DNA of 64,000 bases from Heliocidaris tuberculata (Eukaryota; Echinodermata; Echinoidea; Camarodonta; Echinometridae). Numbering within the stretch: position 1 is the first letter of the stretch; each line of letters starts with the position of its first letter. Shown one piece after another: positions 1 through 12,844 of this stretch. A program made the position numbers and the translations under genes. The notes under the pieces are model-generated. The model searched no databases. It had not been told where the DNA came from and saw nothing but the letters and a program-made list of their open reading frames with translations. The stretch spans positions 28,731,385 through 28,795,384 of the forward strand of contig CM046846.1 of assembly GCA_025618425.1 (NCBI GenBank). Reading direction: 5' to 3'.

Positions 1-1316
1 CCTTCCTTCGAAATTAGTCAACTAGTTTCTGTTTATTCTCACTGCAAATGGACATTGATTTTCCCCTCATACTTAAAGTGTGGATCACTCAAACTTTGAT
101 GGATATTTTAATTGTAAGATTTCTTATAAGTTTTTTTTTTACGTTCAGTGATGTCTTTTCACTCCAAGCGAAATACAAATATTAAATTTTACCTTTACAA
201 AGGGCGTTGGTTGCTATCTTTCTAATAGTAACATGGTGAATGAACCAATCATTAAACAGGAGTAGTCAACAACGAATCATTTCCCTTTTCAATGATTTTT
301 TATTTTTTTAGAAATTTGATAAAATGTTATGCTTTTGCATGTGCAGTTGGTAACTTGGATGTAGCATACGATCATTGCGATAAACATAATGGAATATTGA
401 GCCTGTGCATTATAAATTGCGCTCAGTTATTTCTAAAAATATATACATGTAATATCATATCTTACTTGGAGATATGCAGCATGGTCTCTTTTCGTGGAAG
501 TATATAATATAGTGCTACCAGCATGTATAGATGCAGGACTGTGGTGTAATATTGATACATTCGCTGGGGGGGATGCTACATTTTGAGCAGCGTTGTAGGG
601 AATATCTAATTTTTACGACCCGAGCTAAAAGTGCAACCAAATATCCATGACGGATAAAGGGCAGTGTGATTTATTTCTTCTCCTATACGTTTTTTTTCTC
701 AAACGCCATGAGCAAGCGATATATTAGCACAAACTTCGGATATACCTGAATACAGCAATTACCGAAATTCGGGACATCAGAGAAAAAGAAGCTGGATTAA
801 TAAAATAATTTATCAAATTTTTGGTGATATGGAAATGAGCTGATAGAAAAGATTTTTTTCTCTTATTCATAACATTGGTCATGGTGAACACAACAATCAC
901 TGAGATTGCTTATATTTGTTGGAATTTAATATTATACATATTTCTGGAATTTATACTATTTCCTTAAAAAAAAACACCTTTAAAGATTCCGTCGCCAGCT
1001 TCAGGTTATAAATGGACAAATAAGTGAATGATTAGTGGATTTAGAAAGTTTGTGAAAGCTATACATGCTAAATTGAGATTGAAAAATTATTTGCTATATC
1101 ACTATCACGAAATTTAAATCAGCTCATATTCTGATCACTAGCAATATTATTCAGCTCGAAATAAAGAAATATATGCTAGGATGAACTAATTATTTTGGAG
1201 GAAACTAAAGAGCAGAGAAGATAATATTAACATCAACCCCCGAATTTAACCCACAAAATATTTTGCAATATACCTTGTGCCCGTCAGCATTTTACAAACA
1301 CATAATAGTATAATAC
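1..1316. other. No gene seen
   Basis: AT-rich DNA with short A and T runs. The only ORF of note (71 codons at 292) has no recognisable features. Confidence 0.7.
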
Positions 1317-1597
1317 TCAAATACGCTTTTTAACTTCAGTGTATTTATACTGCCCCTTGGTTTTTAAGGGTGCCTCACGCATTTGCTCGTTACAGCCCGT
1401 TGCCCCCACCTCGCAACCTCCAAGCGACATCGAATAGAAATAGAATTTGTCAATGTGTATGCATGAAGGAACGCCGTCCAAGTACGCTTTCGAGGCATCG
1501 GACTCGGTGAGACCCCTTTCTCTCTGTGTGCTCTTGATATTCGGGGCATCCATCCTCTCGGAGTGCCTCTTGCATCTGCAAGCGCGTTCAGCAGCAC
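1317..1597 (-). other. GC-richer segment with two short overlapping minus-strand frames
   Basis: Two minus-strand frames of 77-78 codons overlap here (one reads MDAPNIKSTQRERGLTESDA). Composition is above the local GC background. No known domain, no convincing splice site, and two overlapping frames argue against real coding. Confidence 0.12.
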
Positions 1598-1671
1598 TAT
1601 ATTAACATGGATCTTAAGACCAATAGTAATCGTGCAAAGAGCTTACACCAGAATTTGACTATAAACACATT

Positions 1672-1821
1672 GGTCCTGTTTCATAAAGCCTGTTATTAGT
1701 AACGAGTTGCAATAATTGTTAAAAGCTACTGAAATTCTTGCATCTGATTGGCTGAGAGCAAATTTGTTATAGAAATGTGGCAGTTGTTACTGATAACAAG
1801 TTTTATGAAACGGGGCCCTGG
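1672..1821. mobile_element. Palindromic foldback element, family P, divergent copy 4
   Basis: Ends gtcctgtttcataaa... and ...ttttatgaaacggggccc are inverted. The core aaagctactgaaattcttgc atctgattggctgagagcaa is that of the family. Arms use gttactgataac-type sequence rather than cgacaa-type and are less perfectly paired. Confidence 0.8.
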
Positions 1822-2263
1822 TGATAGGGATATTACTCATTGATATTGATATTGGTAAGGCCCAATTTTTTGGCACATTTCTTTGATTTTAGAATATGAA
1901 TAACAAGACGCTATACTGTAACAATTTCATTGCTGTTGTGAAGTACTGTCTTCTTTAGAAGAAATATTACACATATGAGAGGTAAAAAAATAATTCACAT
2001 TCTTGGCAAAGATGTAAATCTCCTCATGCCACGTAATGACATTGTGTAATAGAGCTGTATGTGAACCTCTTTGTACGAACCCCAGAGCGCTTTATAGCAG
2101 ACAACGCTTCGGGTTTTCGGCAAAGACAGGTTCACCATGTTCGCGGGTAGCCTCGATTTGGCGTTCCATGTTGCTACCAGAACTAAACACTGTTCTTTAA
2201 ATAAAATAATCTTCAGCATTTAATTCCACCAAGGATTTTTCTACCTATTCCAAATGAAAGAGT

Positions 2264-2491
2264 GTGGACGCAGCCGGTCAGCCTGAGACGAGTGAGCATC
2301 GGAGGACACCTGATAGCGCGGAGCTGATGGAGAAGGGTTTCTCGGGAATACTCGGGGAGATGGGTCGAAGTGTTTACACGAAGCCTGCTCAAACCGCCAT
2401 GCAACACCCTGCCATCACCAGACAGCCTTGGTCCAGACTCATTACTACATCCGGAGTGCATCAGCATATATCAGTAACTGACTTAATATAA
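2264..2491 (+). other. GC-richer open stretch, unrecognised
   Basis: Plus frame without ATG start: GQPETSEHRRTPDSAELMEK, then GILGEMGRSVYTKPAQTAMQ. The minus strand is open too. Base composition is distinctly richer in GC than the flanks, as expected for an exon or an old insertion. No family recognised and no convincing splice sites. Confidence 0.2.
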
Positions 2492-2511
2492 ACAATTTTC
2501 AATATACATTG

Positions 2512-2782
2512 CGAGTCAGGAAAAAAAACGGACACTTTATAGTTACCTGTTGTTTTAAGAACTGTAATTTTGCAATTATTTGACATGTTCTGATAGAATA
2601 TAATTTCTTGTTTCTTCTTTCGACCCATTTGCCTAAACTGACTCTAGCGCAGCCAACCATGACCTGTTACCCATGAATTTGGTACAAAAAAAATACTCTA
2701 CCAGTAGATGCCGAATAAGTCCATAATAATGGTCTACTTTTAAAACAATAGGCAATTAAAGTGTCAATATTTTTCTGACTCG
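2512..2782. mobile_element. 271-bp MITE-like element with inverted ends
   Basis: Left end cgagtcaggaaaaaaaacgg acactttat; right end is the approximate complement (aaagtgtcaatatttttctg actcg). No ORF. Confidence 0.6.
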
Positions 2783-3267
2783 ACTGTGTTTTTGACCATT
2801 TAATTAATTAATTCCTTATGATAACTAATGATGAAACTTATGGGTTGGGTATTCACTGTTCAACATCGGCATATAAAATTTCCAGACGCTCTTTAAACTA
2901 AAAAAAAAAAGGAAGAAAAAGACAAAAATATTAACATAAAAACACACACATCGTACCTGGTACAAGACTAACCATGCAATTGTGAGACTGACCGTGAACT
3001 AAAGAGTTTGATATGCTGGTATCTCTTAACACAGTATGTAGCTAAATAGAGAAAGTGTGGTGTTATGCTGATTGCTTAATACAATACAGTTAGTTATACT
3101 CCGTAGGGATGATGTAGGTTGTATTGTTTTAATAACAGACTCACAGGTATTACAATGAACGATATACAGGGACAGTACCGAGCAGTCTATTGACGTATAG
3201 CCAAAGATTATGAGCAAGAATCCTAAAGACGACGTCCTCTAACTGCTCATTTTTAAACCATTTAGTT

Positions 3268-3444
3268 TCATCATCATCATCATCATCATCATCACTATTA
3301 TCATTATTATTATTAGTAGTAGTAGTAGTATTAGTAGTAGTAGTGGCAGCAGTAGTAGTAGTAGTAGTAGTAGTAGCAGTAGTAGTAATAGGAGAGGTAA
3401 TGGTAGTAGTAGTAGTAGTAATAGTAGTAGCAGTAGTAGTAATA

Positions 3445-3530
<86 letters not shown>

Positions 3531-3693
3531 TGATTATGATTATGATTCTTATTATCATTTTGATTTATTATTAATATTATAATTATCATTATTATCATTA
3601 TTATCATCATCATTTCTATTATTATCATTATCATTATTATCATTATTATTATGATTACTATTATTATTATTATCATTATTATCATTATTATTA

Positions 3694-3745
<52 letters not shown>

Positions 3746-3758
3746 CATTACTTTCATT
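3268..3758 (+). repeat. Large trinucleotide microsatellite (tca, gta, tta blocks)
   Basis: Interrupted tca units, then a long gta tract (3315-3530) and a tta/tca tract to 3756. The long single-residue frames read through it are artefacts. Confidence 0.98.
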
Positions 3759-3825
3759 CTTCCTATTGTTGTTATTAATGATTATAGTCGGGTTCTAGAA
3801 AGGTGGCCAAAAACAAATATGTCAT

Positions 3826-3906
3826 CTCTCTCTCTCTCTCTATTTCTCTTACTCTCCCCTTCTCTCTCTCTCTCTCTCTCTATTTCTCTTAGTCTTACTC
3901 TCTCCT

Positions 3907-3959
<53 letters not shown>

Positions 3960-3982
3960 TCTCTCTCTCTCTCTCTTTCTCA
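3826..3982 (+). repeat. CT dinucleotide microsatellite
   Basis: Repeated tc with short interruptions (tatttctctt twice), immediately after the trinucleotide tract. Confidence 0.98.
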
Positions 3983-4263
3983 AAAGAATTGGTACAATGC
4001 CCCTCCCTCTGTTTCCGTTTCCAAATTAATCTTCATCTCTCCATGCTGGCATATTACACCATATTAGCCAAGCCACCATACACCCTGTCAATCAACGCTT
4101 AATCGGATGGACAAAACCTTTTCCGCTCATGATCATAATGACAGCACATTGACGTGGAGTCCCACAAAGGTGACATTTTAAACAGGCCCGGATGATTCGC
4201 TGGAACTCCGAGCAAATCATTCCCGTTGCGACTCCATTTATTTTTAATCCAGACATTGCCAGG

Positions 4264-4520
4264 CAGTGGCGTAGCGTGGGACCAGCCATTGGCGGGCACT
4301 GGGGGGGGGGGGGGGGGGGAGGGGGCACACTGATCTCACTGGATGGATGAAAAGCGAGATAAAATGGATCGAGTGAGAAGAGTCTGAAGGGGTCCCATCA
4401 TCTTCTGTTCACGTTGCCCCCCTCCCTTTCCTTCTCTCTCTCTCTCCTTTTTCATTTTCCCTCTATTTTTATGATTTCATAGGGGAAGTGCCCTCAATGC
4501 CCCCCATGGCTACGCCACTG
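4264..4520. mobile_element. hAT-type MITE (cagtggcgtagc ends)
   Basis: cagtggcgtagcgtgggacc at the left and ggctacgccactg at the right, with a long poly-G and a CT-rich segment inside. Target duplication is not clear. Confidence 0.65.
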
Positions 4521-5686
4521 TTGCACAGCTTGAGAGGAGAACACGAATGATAAACTCCATGATGTTGATGCTCCTTCAAAGATGATTGCTCATATTTTTA
4601 GAATCTTCGCCAAGAAAAATAAAACGGGATGAAAACAAAATGTTTGGTAAGAAAACACGAAAGCAATCATCATCAAAGTGAAGTGTCTAATGTCCACTTC
4701 AAAATTACTTTCATCTCTGGAACAATGCAATCAGGAAGAGGATATTATTTTGTCAAGAAGTTAATAGAAGAAAACAATCATGACAAGAAAATTGTGGTCT
4801 TTTCGTGTTGTCAAGGAAAAGGGGTTATTGGGGTATTTTGCTCACTTCAAAACCGATTTACAGTAATCAGGACAAGAATCACCACAATAAGGAAATATAA
4901 AGAGATCCTCTTTATTTCCCGGACACAGACAACTTCCATGTCCAAACAGACGTTAACTTGAAATTCACTGTCTTAAGATAATAACAGGAGTGACAAAAAA
5001 TAAAAATAAAGGAAAACAAAACAAAACAAACTCAAAAGAACAAGAGATCATCACGACCAGGAAATTTGATATATTTTGATATTTTTCTCCTTTATTATTT
5101 TGTATTTACACTTCTCAGAAGAAAAAAAAAATGGAAATTGTGCTTTTCAACTAAAATCAAAAACACTGTTTTCCACCTTTTATTTACTTTATTCTTCATT
5201 TCAGAAAAATGTGATTGTGACATATTACTGGTATTCCGCACAGAATTGTGATTATTATATTACTTTTCAGCTAAAAGCAAGGAAATCTGATGGAAAATAA
5301 TTTTGGAGAAACGTCAAAACTGTTACAATGGTTTCAAAAGGTCAGAGGGTCAAAGCACAATATCTTCCTTACATTTACAGAACCACACTGATCTCTCAAG
5401 ACCATTCCTTCCATCAATGCCTTGAATGAGCTACCTACCTAGCTGGGATATCATGTTTGACTTTCACCAAAATAGATTCTAAGATCCAAGATGGATTAAG
5501 CACCAGCATTAAGAAGACCGAAACCAATACTTATAATTACCACACAATTGAAGAAACATCTGTAAACGATAATTGCTCTGTGCCGAGTGAAACTAAACAA
5601 GAAGATCCTTGACTGTACCACGAGGAATAAAAGACGTAAGAACTATCCAGGGTAAAGAGTGTATTGTCTTCAAGAGAACTAAAACC
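4521..5686. other. No gene seen
   Basis: AT-rich, A-tract rich. A 110-codon plus-strand ORF (4629-4961) is basic and lacks motifs; the lysine-rich composition follows from the A content. Confidence 0.65.
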
Positions 5687-5788
5687 GCCACATTTCAATG
5701 AATATTTTGCTCACAGCCAATCAAATGCAAGGATTTCAGTAGCTTATAACAATGTTAATGATAACAAGTTTTATGAAACGAGGCCCTG
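5687..5788. mobile_element. Palindromic foldback element, family P, truncated copy 5 (core inverted)
   Basis: Reads gctcacagccaatcaaatgc aaggatttcagtagcttata and then aatgataacaagttttatga aacgaggccc. The core is in the opposite orientation to the other copies and the left arm is mostly missing. Confidence 0.75.
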
Positions 5789-7360
5789 ATCGTGAAACTT
5801 TGTTTTAGAAAAAAACCCACTCTAAAATTTGAAGTCATTTTGAATTTGATCGCGTATAGTAAAAAGAAATAGAGTTGTTTTGGGCAAGGGAATGTAAAAT
5901 GAGTACGGTAACTTACTGAAAAAAAACCCCACATAAAGCTAACACCGATGTGGACATATGGGGCTAAACATTAATTGTATTGTAGTCATGGTAGACCTAA
6001 TCTGAATATCCTAATCTTACTTTGCTTATCGATGAGCTTCTTAAGTTTTATTTCATCAAATTAATAGGGTGGATGGCATTTGTAATGGCTAACATTTTGA
6101 TTCGGCGCTTTTCAAAATCACTGGGGTTTTTTTTGCTAATGCACGAGAAAAGGGAAACGATAAACGATGCACAAAATAATCTGTTTCAGTCGTTGTTGTC
6201 GCGTTTCCTTCAACCTTTACATGATAATCATGATTACTTCTCTCTTTGATTTTCTGATCTAAAAATCGAACTTGGCTTGTCATTTATCATCCATTCTCCC
6301 TATTTTTATTCATTTCTGACATCTCATGTTCTTTCAGGTGCCTTCCACACAAAAGGTGTTTGCAGGTCTCTTTGTGTCTTCAATATTACCGTGCCTTTCA
6401 TTTTCCTATCTTTCTGTCTCTTCTTTGCATGTTTTGCTGGCTAATTTTCATTCGGGTCATTAAACTCATGCGTATTATCAGCAAAAGACACGAATAAAAC
6501 CGAAAGAGATCAAATGACAGCAGAGGAAACAAGTGGTAATGTGAAATAAATGACAGAGAAAACTACACATTCCCTTTACAGTTTAATGTTAATCACCTAT
6601 CATTTGCATTGTTATTTCATGATTATCATAAACAGAGGGGGGGGGGGGAAGAATCACAACTGTCTGTGTATATATATATGATAAAGAAATCATTGTATTT
6701 GTATTCATGACTTGATCACCACACTACATAATAATGCCTCATGTTTCAGGATGAAAATAATTAACTCTTGTAGTTCAAATACTGCTACACATTTAAGGAA
6801 TAATCAAACTTTCTCATTAAAAATGGAATATTAATAAGTTTTATTTATTCATTGAATTATTACTATTATTATATATATGAACCATACAGGTGAACCATGT
6901 CATAAATTTTAATAACCTTCATTTGAGTGATAGAAATAAATGCATAAAATCTAAAAGATCTGTTTAACTGAGCTATTTTTGGAGACCTATAATTGAGCCT
7001 TCATTAGTGGGACTGGCTGGACTCTGTTAGTGAAATGTCGGGGTTAATTTGAGAAAGACATGGTTCGATTGACTGTTGTCAGCAGGTACAACGAGGATTC
7101 CGTGCTGGGCCTGCGTACTAGCTCAAAGTTTTAGAACAAGATCGTGATTCCTTTCAAAAGTACATATTTCACTAACGGCTTGATTCGCTCGCAAATATGT
7201 ACTTGTCAGGAGAAAGTAATATTTACCATATGTAATACAAGTTCACATTTTCAAGTTATATTTTGTAATAATAAAGGGATGTAATTTTACCTATACTGAG
7301 CAGCACCCGTTTCCTCATATCCAATTGCATATAGTCAACACGAGGTGATGACATTCAATT
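5789..7360. other. No gene seen
   Basis: AT-rich with a short poly-G at 6637 and ta runs. No splice-supported ORF. Confidence 0.65.
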
Positions 7361-7363
7361 TAC

Positions 7364-7545
7364 CCGACTGCTGATAAAGCAATATGCTTGCAGATAAACA
7401 ACCAGTGGACCTATATACGGTTAAGGTTTATTCGAAGGTTTTGGTCGTATAAATATAGGGTTGATGCCTATAAGCAAGGGGCACTAGAAGCGCATCGAAT
7501 TGGTTTTGAACCTTGGACATCATGGCCACGAAACCACGAAACCTC
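7364..7545 (-). mobile_element. Degraded SINE, same family as 42525
   Basis: acccgactgctgataaag and gcaaggggcactag near 7360 and 7470 match the 42530-42670 copy (acctgactgctaagaaag, gcaaagggcactag); B-box-like GGTTCAAAACC on the minus strand at 7502-7512. The A box is lost. Confidence 0.5.
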
Positions 7546-10079
7546 AGAAAAAAGGTTCAAAAATTGTCATTCATGAGTGAAATCAAATCAGCCCCCCCCC
7601 CTCACTTTCAAAAACGCTCCGCGGCCCCTGATTTATAATGTATGTATCGATGATTTTTTTTTTTTAATATGGAAAATAAAACCAACCAACCAATCAACGT
7701 GAGACAGTCATGATAGGTACCCCGTATTGTCTCGGTACTCTGAACAATCTTTCGGCAAGTAATTACGAATCTATTATTCCTGAACAATAACTCAATGTTG
7801 GTTTTCTGCATAAGCATTAAGAGTATCGCCAATCATTACCAACAATAAAAAAAACTTGTAAAAAGAAAGAAAGAAACAACAACAATATATCTAAACATAT
7901 TATGCTAACCAAACGTTTGAGGTTTGTGATTAATGACAGAAGGAAGGGTTTGGTTTCATGTTTAGCCTCTTGTAAATGAAATAGAAATATTTATCTGGAT
8001 CAGTTAATAAAACTATAGATAACAACCCGAATTCGATCATCACCTACTATACTGCTATATCTGTCAAAGTAATTATCGAAAAGAGTAAATTATTGGCGTA
8101 ATAACGAAGCGACACTTAACCTTAGTCAGGAAATTTCCGCTGCTGCAGACTTCCTAAAACCTAGGCATTTAAAATACAAGGCTGTGTGGTTACTAGCTGT
8201 TCAAGTGTAGAGACTAAATTCATTTCATGCGATATTCTCAAAGTCAAAGATATATTGCTTGACCCATGCGAAGCATCACTGACGAGTGATTACCTGTAGC
8301 GCTTAATCGGAAACCTGCCGTTGAAATAGTTGTTAATATAATTGGTTTCTAAAATTATTTTTCTTTTATTACAGGTCAGTAAAACAATGTAATTAATGTG
8401 ACTGACGACCAATTAACGCCCCAAACGGGAAATGATTACGCAGTCTCATGGTAACAATATACCTGTAACAACTATACAATCATCTTCAATCATCATGTTG
8501 GTAAACACAATTTGTGACATAAAAGTGTACATTTGCAAACATGAAAGGCAAAGCTATCATTCTGGAGACGCAACACACACAAAAAAAGTATTTCAAAAAA
8601 AAAAAAAAAAAATAGTAAACTGTTTCAGAGAAAAAACCAGAGAAACATACAGTGCTAAACGATTAGTTACAGCTATAGTTAACGCAGCAACGCGGTAATC
8701 AAATTTGTCGCACAAGGACATAACAATTGCTCAAAAATGAAAATTAATCCCGCATTCTTTTTTTTTTTCTTCATTTATATAATGGCTTTTGTTTCTTACC
8801 TGATTCGCTTTCTTCATCAGTTCTCTCCATAATTGTAACAACAGACCTCTCTTTATTTACGACACTATACATGAATACAAGCCAAGCTAACAACGTTTCG
8901 AGATATTCCAATTAGTCCAACAGCAAGTAGTCCAACATGACAGTCCGACAGCCAGGAACAAAGTGCAGGTATATCAACTCTCTCACAATTGGCTGATGAC
9001 AAAGGATCTCACCTCGAACTAAATGGTGGCTTGTTTCCGCTGAATCTAATTCGTTTTGTTTTTCAGAGTTAACAGGATGCGAGCATAAACATGATAAAGC
9101 TGCAGCAAAATGGGGGGCATGAGGGTAATTTTAAACTCACTCACGAAGCACATTCATGTTTTTTCCCCTCCGGTTGTTGACGTTTGAGTTTTCTACGGAC
9201 CGATATTACACCCTGCATGTCGTAGTGATATATAAATTTCATGTGAAAGAATAATGCATTTTATGATGACAACACATGATGATGCCCCCGCCACCCCTCC
9301 CCCAGAAATTGTACCATACGCCCACGACCATGAAAATGACATGGATCATTATGCTGGCCTATATTTTATTTTCCGCAGATTTTTTTTTGTTTCGTGCAGA
9401 TTTCTGACTGGGTATACGTGGCATTGGCACAAGTCATTCTCTGTGGTTGTTACTTTATGTCTTTGAGGGTTTGTTCCCGAACCAAACTGTACAAAGCTTC
9501 ACCCATTTTTTCTTAGAATCAGCATTTATCATCAAATGATCCGGGGCAATTTTCACAGAGGAGAAGCCCCCTCCTTCACGGTTGATCTAATCTACGAAAT
9601 GAGAACACACAAGCCATGCAGCTAATCTATCAATATGACGTCATGTCAGCTCGTTGTTGTGCCAATTTGATTTAGAAATTGCATTAAAAAAAAAAGATTA
9701 TTTTTAAGTGTAACTAATAATATCTTTTCACAAAACATGGGCCTAAATACTCATTTGCCATTTCAGACCGACATATTGGTGCATTAGCGTGAGTTTTCTT
9801 TGATAAATTATGTTTTGCTAAAGATTATGTTGAAATATTATGTTCATTTATTCATTCGTTCATTAATTCATTCTCGCATGGGGTGGAATACACTAACAGC
9901 AAAAGCTGATTCCCACAGCGGTCCATGAAATATGCTGCTGACAATTAGCTCTTAACATATAAGTACATTCTGATCGACAAGAGATGTATCATCAATGGAC
10001 GCATATGATTTAGGTCAAAGGTCACGAATTATTGAATTTCAATAAGAAGAACGCACACTTGTCTTTCTGTTTCAAAATA
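7546..10079. other. No gene seen
   Basis: AT-rich sequence with homopolymer A and T tracts (7655, 8595, 8758). The 60-90-codon ORFs have no domains. Confidence 0.65.
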
Positions 10080-11118
10080 TATACAGTGCTTGGCAAAAGT
10101 TTCGATACACTCTGGATTTTATGACGAGATTTTACATCAGTTTTTAATTCCCGTGAAGTGACCTTCTCTAGGCTCTCAGAAACAATTTTACAGGTTTCAT
10201 TACTATATAAATATAATCTACTTATAATGATTTGATACTTACAAGTGTATTTTTCTTTCTCCGTTTTGATTAAAGAATATAAACTGGCAAAAAGCAGCCT
10301 AATGACACGTGCGGTTTGATACACTTTTTTGTCCAAAATTGATAGAAAACGGACTTGTATATTACAGATCCCTTAAATCTACCACAGCTTGTTTTGGTTA
10401 CAGCCTTGTAAATGAGATATATTTACCATGTTCGCATGCTTAATTTCATTAGTACTTGGCTTTAGATATCCATCCAGTATTCTTGCAGTAAGAGACCAAA
10501 GATGTCTCTTTTCCATTTTTTTCAACTCATCCCACAGGCTATTTAGGGTTCAGGGACAGAAACTAAGTTCACTAAGGCTTTTATTTCATGTTATAATTAT
10601 CACAGTATTTTTGTAACTTCTGATCCCCCATATCATGTAGCATGAATATACTACGTGTTATTAAAAGAAATATACGAATAAGGTTAAAGAATTCCAATGG
10701 TTTGGCATGTTCTAGCTCTGGACCCTAAGCCAAAACAGCTTGTCTTGGACGAGTTGAACAGAGAAGTGTAAGCAACATTTGCGTATCCGGACATCTACCC
10801 CCTGGACAATTACCTCCCGGACAACTACCCCGCGGACAGTTACCCCCTGGACAACTACCCCCTTAGGACAATTATCCCCAGTATATTACCCCCAGGACAC
10901 TATTACCCCCCAGGACAACTATCCCCCGGACAACTACCCCCCGAACAACTATACCTGAATGTTTCAGAACATAATATACAAAACATGTAATGTATAACCA
11001 AACCTTTGACCAAATTTTCAGTTCCTAAACAAGCTCATTAAGTGGGGAATAGACATTGAAGTAAAAACCCATCTCAAAATCCAGGGTGTACTGAAACTTT
11101 TGACCAGCACTGCATATT
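10080..11118 (-). mobile_element. Dead Tc1/mariner-like transposon
   Basis: The ends are ~45-bp inverted repeats: cagtgcttggcaaaagtttc at the left and the complement of gaaacttttgaccagcactg at the right, both continuing to a CTGGATTTT motif. CAGTG..GGCAAAAGTTT termini are typical of the Tc1/mariner superfamily. On the minus strand about 10447-10565 reads LNSLWDELKKMEKRHLWSLT with a stop just before, matching the conserved NP(I)ENLWDEL(K) block near the transposase C-terminus. At ~1.04 kb with stops and an internal low-complexity block, the element is inactive. Confidence 0.75.
10788..10962 (+). repeat. Degenerate ~15-bp tandem repeat (ggacaactacccccc type)
   Basis: About ten imperfect copies of a 14-16-bp unit, ggacaactacccccc with variants. 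It lies inside the dead Tc1/mariner element. A related short run (gacaactttaggcttacccc, gaacaactgcccc) occurs at about 52470-52510 in the M6 locus. The pattern could read as a PDNY peptide repeat, but the frame is not maintained. Confidence 0.8.
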
Positions 11119-11227
11119 TTAACAAAATTGTTAAGCAATGACAACTAAACATCTTATACTATACCGAGAGTCGATAAGATAACTGCGATGGATACAAAAC
11201 CCAGCGTGTTCATGTTTGAAAATTCTC

Positions 11228-11330
11228 CGGCCGTTAGACTCAACTTGATTTGATTTGATTTGATTGATTTATTTGAATACGGCATTTAAAAAAAAACCTG
11301 CCTTCAGCCGCAAGGCTGTTTTTTTTTTTA
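11228..11330. repeat. Dispersed-repeat-like tail (gatttgattt units) and small hairpin
   Basis: ttgatttgatttgatttgat at 11238 followed by gaatacggcattt, then ctgccttcagccgcaaggct. A similar gatttgatatgatttgatta tract is at 53155. Likely repeat family tails. Confidence 0.4.
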
Positions 11331-11850
11331 AAGCAAGTCCGTATATATTTAAAACAATAATAAAGTAACAATAACAACAACAACAAATATTTATAAAAAT
11401 GTACAAATTACAAAATTTGCAGCTGAAACAGAGAATGAGGAAAGAGATAGATAGAAAGAAAGAGAAAGAGAGAGACAGAGAAAGAGAGAAATGATGTCAT
11501 GATCAAGTCTCAGGATTTTATTTTTTCAAAAACTCATTGGAAAAATATTTAAGATACATTTATGAAGGCAGGCAGATTTTGTATTGAACATGTTGAAGGA
11601 CAGACAGACAAACGAAAAAGCACAAAATTATTGCCTTCGCTTTTACTTTGTATAGAAGTCACTGTGTGTTGGCCGGGTAACCGATACCACGACTGAACGT
11701 CAAGTTGATCAAAATGATCCTGATAATATTATTATTTATTTTGAAACATGAAGACAGGTCTACGTGATGCTGTGATCTCAGCGTGGGCTAGGTCATTGCC
11801 ATGATCATATGCCAAACACTCACATTCTTCCTGCAATTTGGAGTTCCAAG

Positions 11851-12087
11851 GAGGGGCGTAGCTAAAGGGGCACGTGGGGTGTGACCCCCCCCCCCACCAC
11901 CACCACCTTTCAGAAGTTTACACCAGCAAGTTCCTTGTTTGTTTGGGTGGGGGGGGGGGGGGCTTATCGGCATATCGCAAAGTTGATGAACTTTCTTTTC
12001 ATTTTTTTTTTGTTGTCGTTGCTTGTTTCTAGGTTAAAGCTTTTAGTAATTTTAGTCTGACAACTCCCCAATTTGGAGACGCCCCTG
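11851..12087. mobile_element. hAT-type MITE (gaggggcgtagc ends)
   Basis: Ends gaggggcgtagct and, reversed, caggggcgtctcc. Flanking 8-mers gttccaag (11843-11850) and gttccttg (12088-12095) look like an aged 8-bp target duplication, the size made by hAT transposases. The interior has opposed poly-C and poly-G runs. Confidence 0.65.
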
Positions 12088-12095
12088 GTTCCTTG

Positions 12096-12840
12096 AAGAG
12101 GTGTAGATCACGTTTCTTGACAGCGTGTGGCCAATGGGTTACTATGTTGGTAATATCCTTTTTGTCAGATCACGTGGGTATGAAGCAGGGAGAAGGTCTA
12201 ATGGGAGGGTAATTGGGAATAAGTTGACAACATTTTCTGTCCCGCGACCATGACAACGGACTCTTAACTTTTTTCAAGTTTTCGCGGGTGGCAAAGAACA
12301 TGCTGATTTTGTTTGTCTGTTATCTAAATTTCCTTATGCTTCTCCGATGTGTAAAGGAAATCATGATTATGTACATAAATGATGATTATTTAGAGGATAC
12401 AGTTTAAAAGGATATTTTGTAATACTGACTTTACAATATGTAGTTAGTCATCTTACATTCATCATATTCCACGCATTAGGACAGGTATAGAGTTGATGAA
12501 TGATATCCATTACTTGTACTGACCTATATCTCTTATAACCTTCTTTTGTTCGACTGCAAAATGAACTTTATTTATGTTAGAGATATGTATTAAACAAGCA
12601 ACGCTAACTACGTTAATCAAAACCGATGTTTACATGGCGGTTTATTCAACCCTATACATGCTATACATGCTATAGGAGTATAACTGATGAGATGACTTGA
12701 ATTCACTTCCCCCTCCCCAATACCCTTATCAAAATTCCACATGATCATTGTCAGTTATAAGGGCAGACTCTCACCGCCTAATTAAGCTAATCAGAGGCAC
12801 GAGGGGTATGACTTAATAAGGGTGTTATGCTATGTGGTCT
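12096..12840. other. No gene seen
   Basis: Contains a small duplication (ctatacatgctatacatgct near 12650); otherwise nothing. Confidence 0.6.
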
Positions 12841-12844
12841 ACAC

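Noticed and set aside
3239..4067. Long frames of poly-I, poly-L, poly-T, poly-Y or S/L (up to 172 codons)
   Set aside because: They are translations of trinucleotide and CT microsatellites and have no non-repetitive sequence.
10788..10962. A secreted repeat protein with PDNYP units
   Set aside because: Frame breaks between units and the block lies inside a dead transposon.
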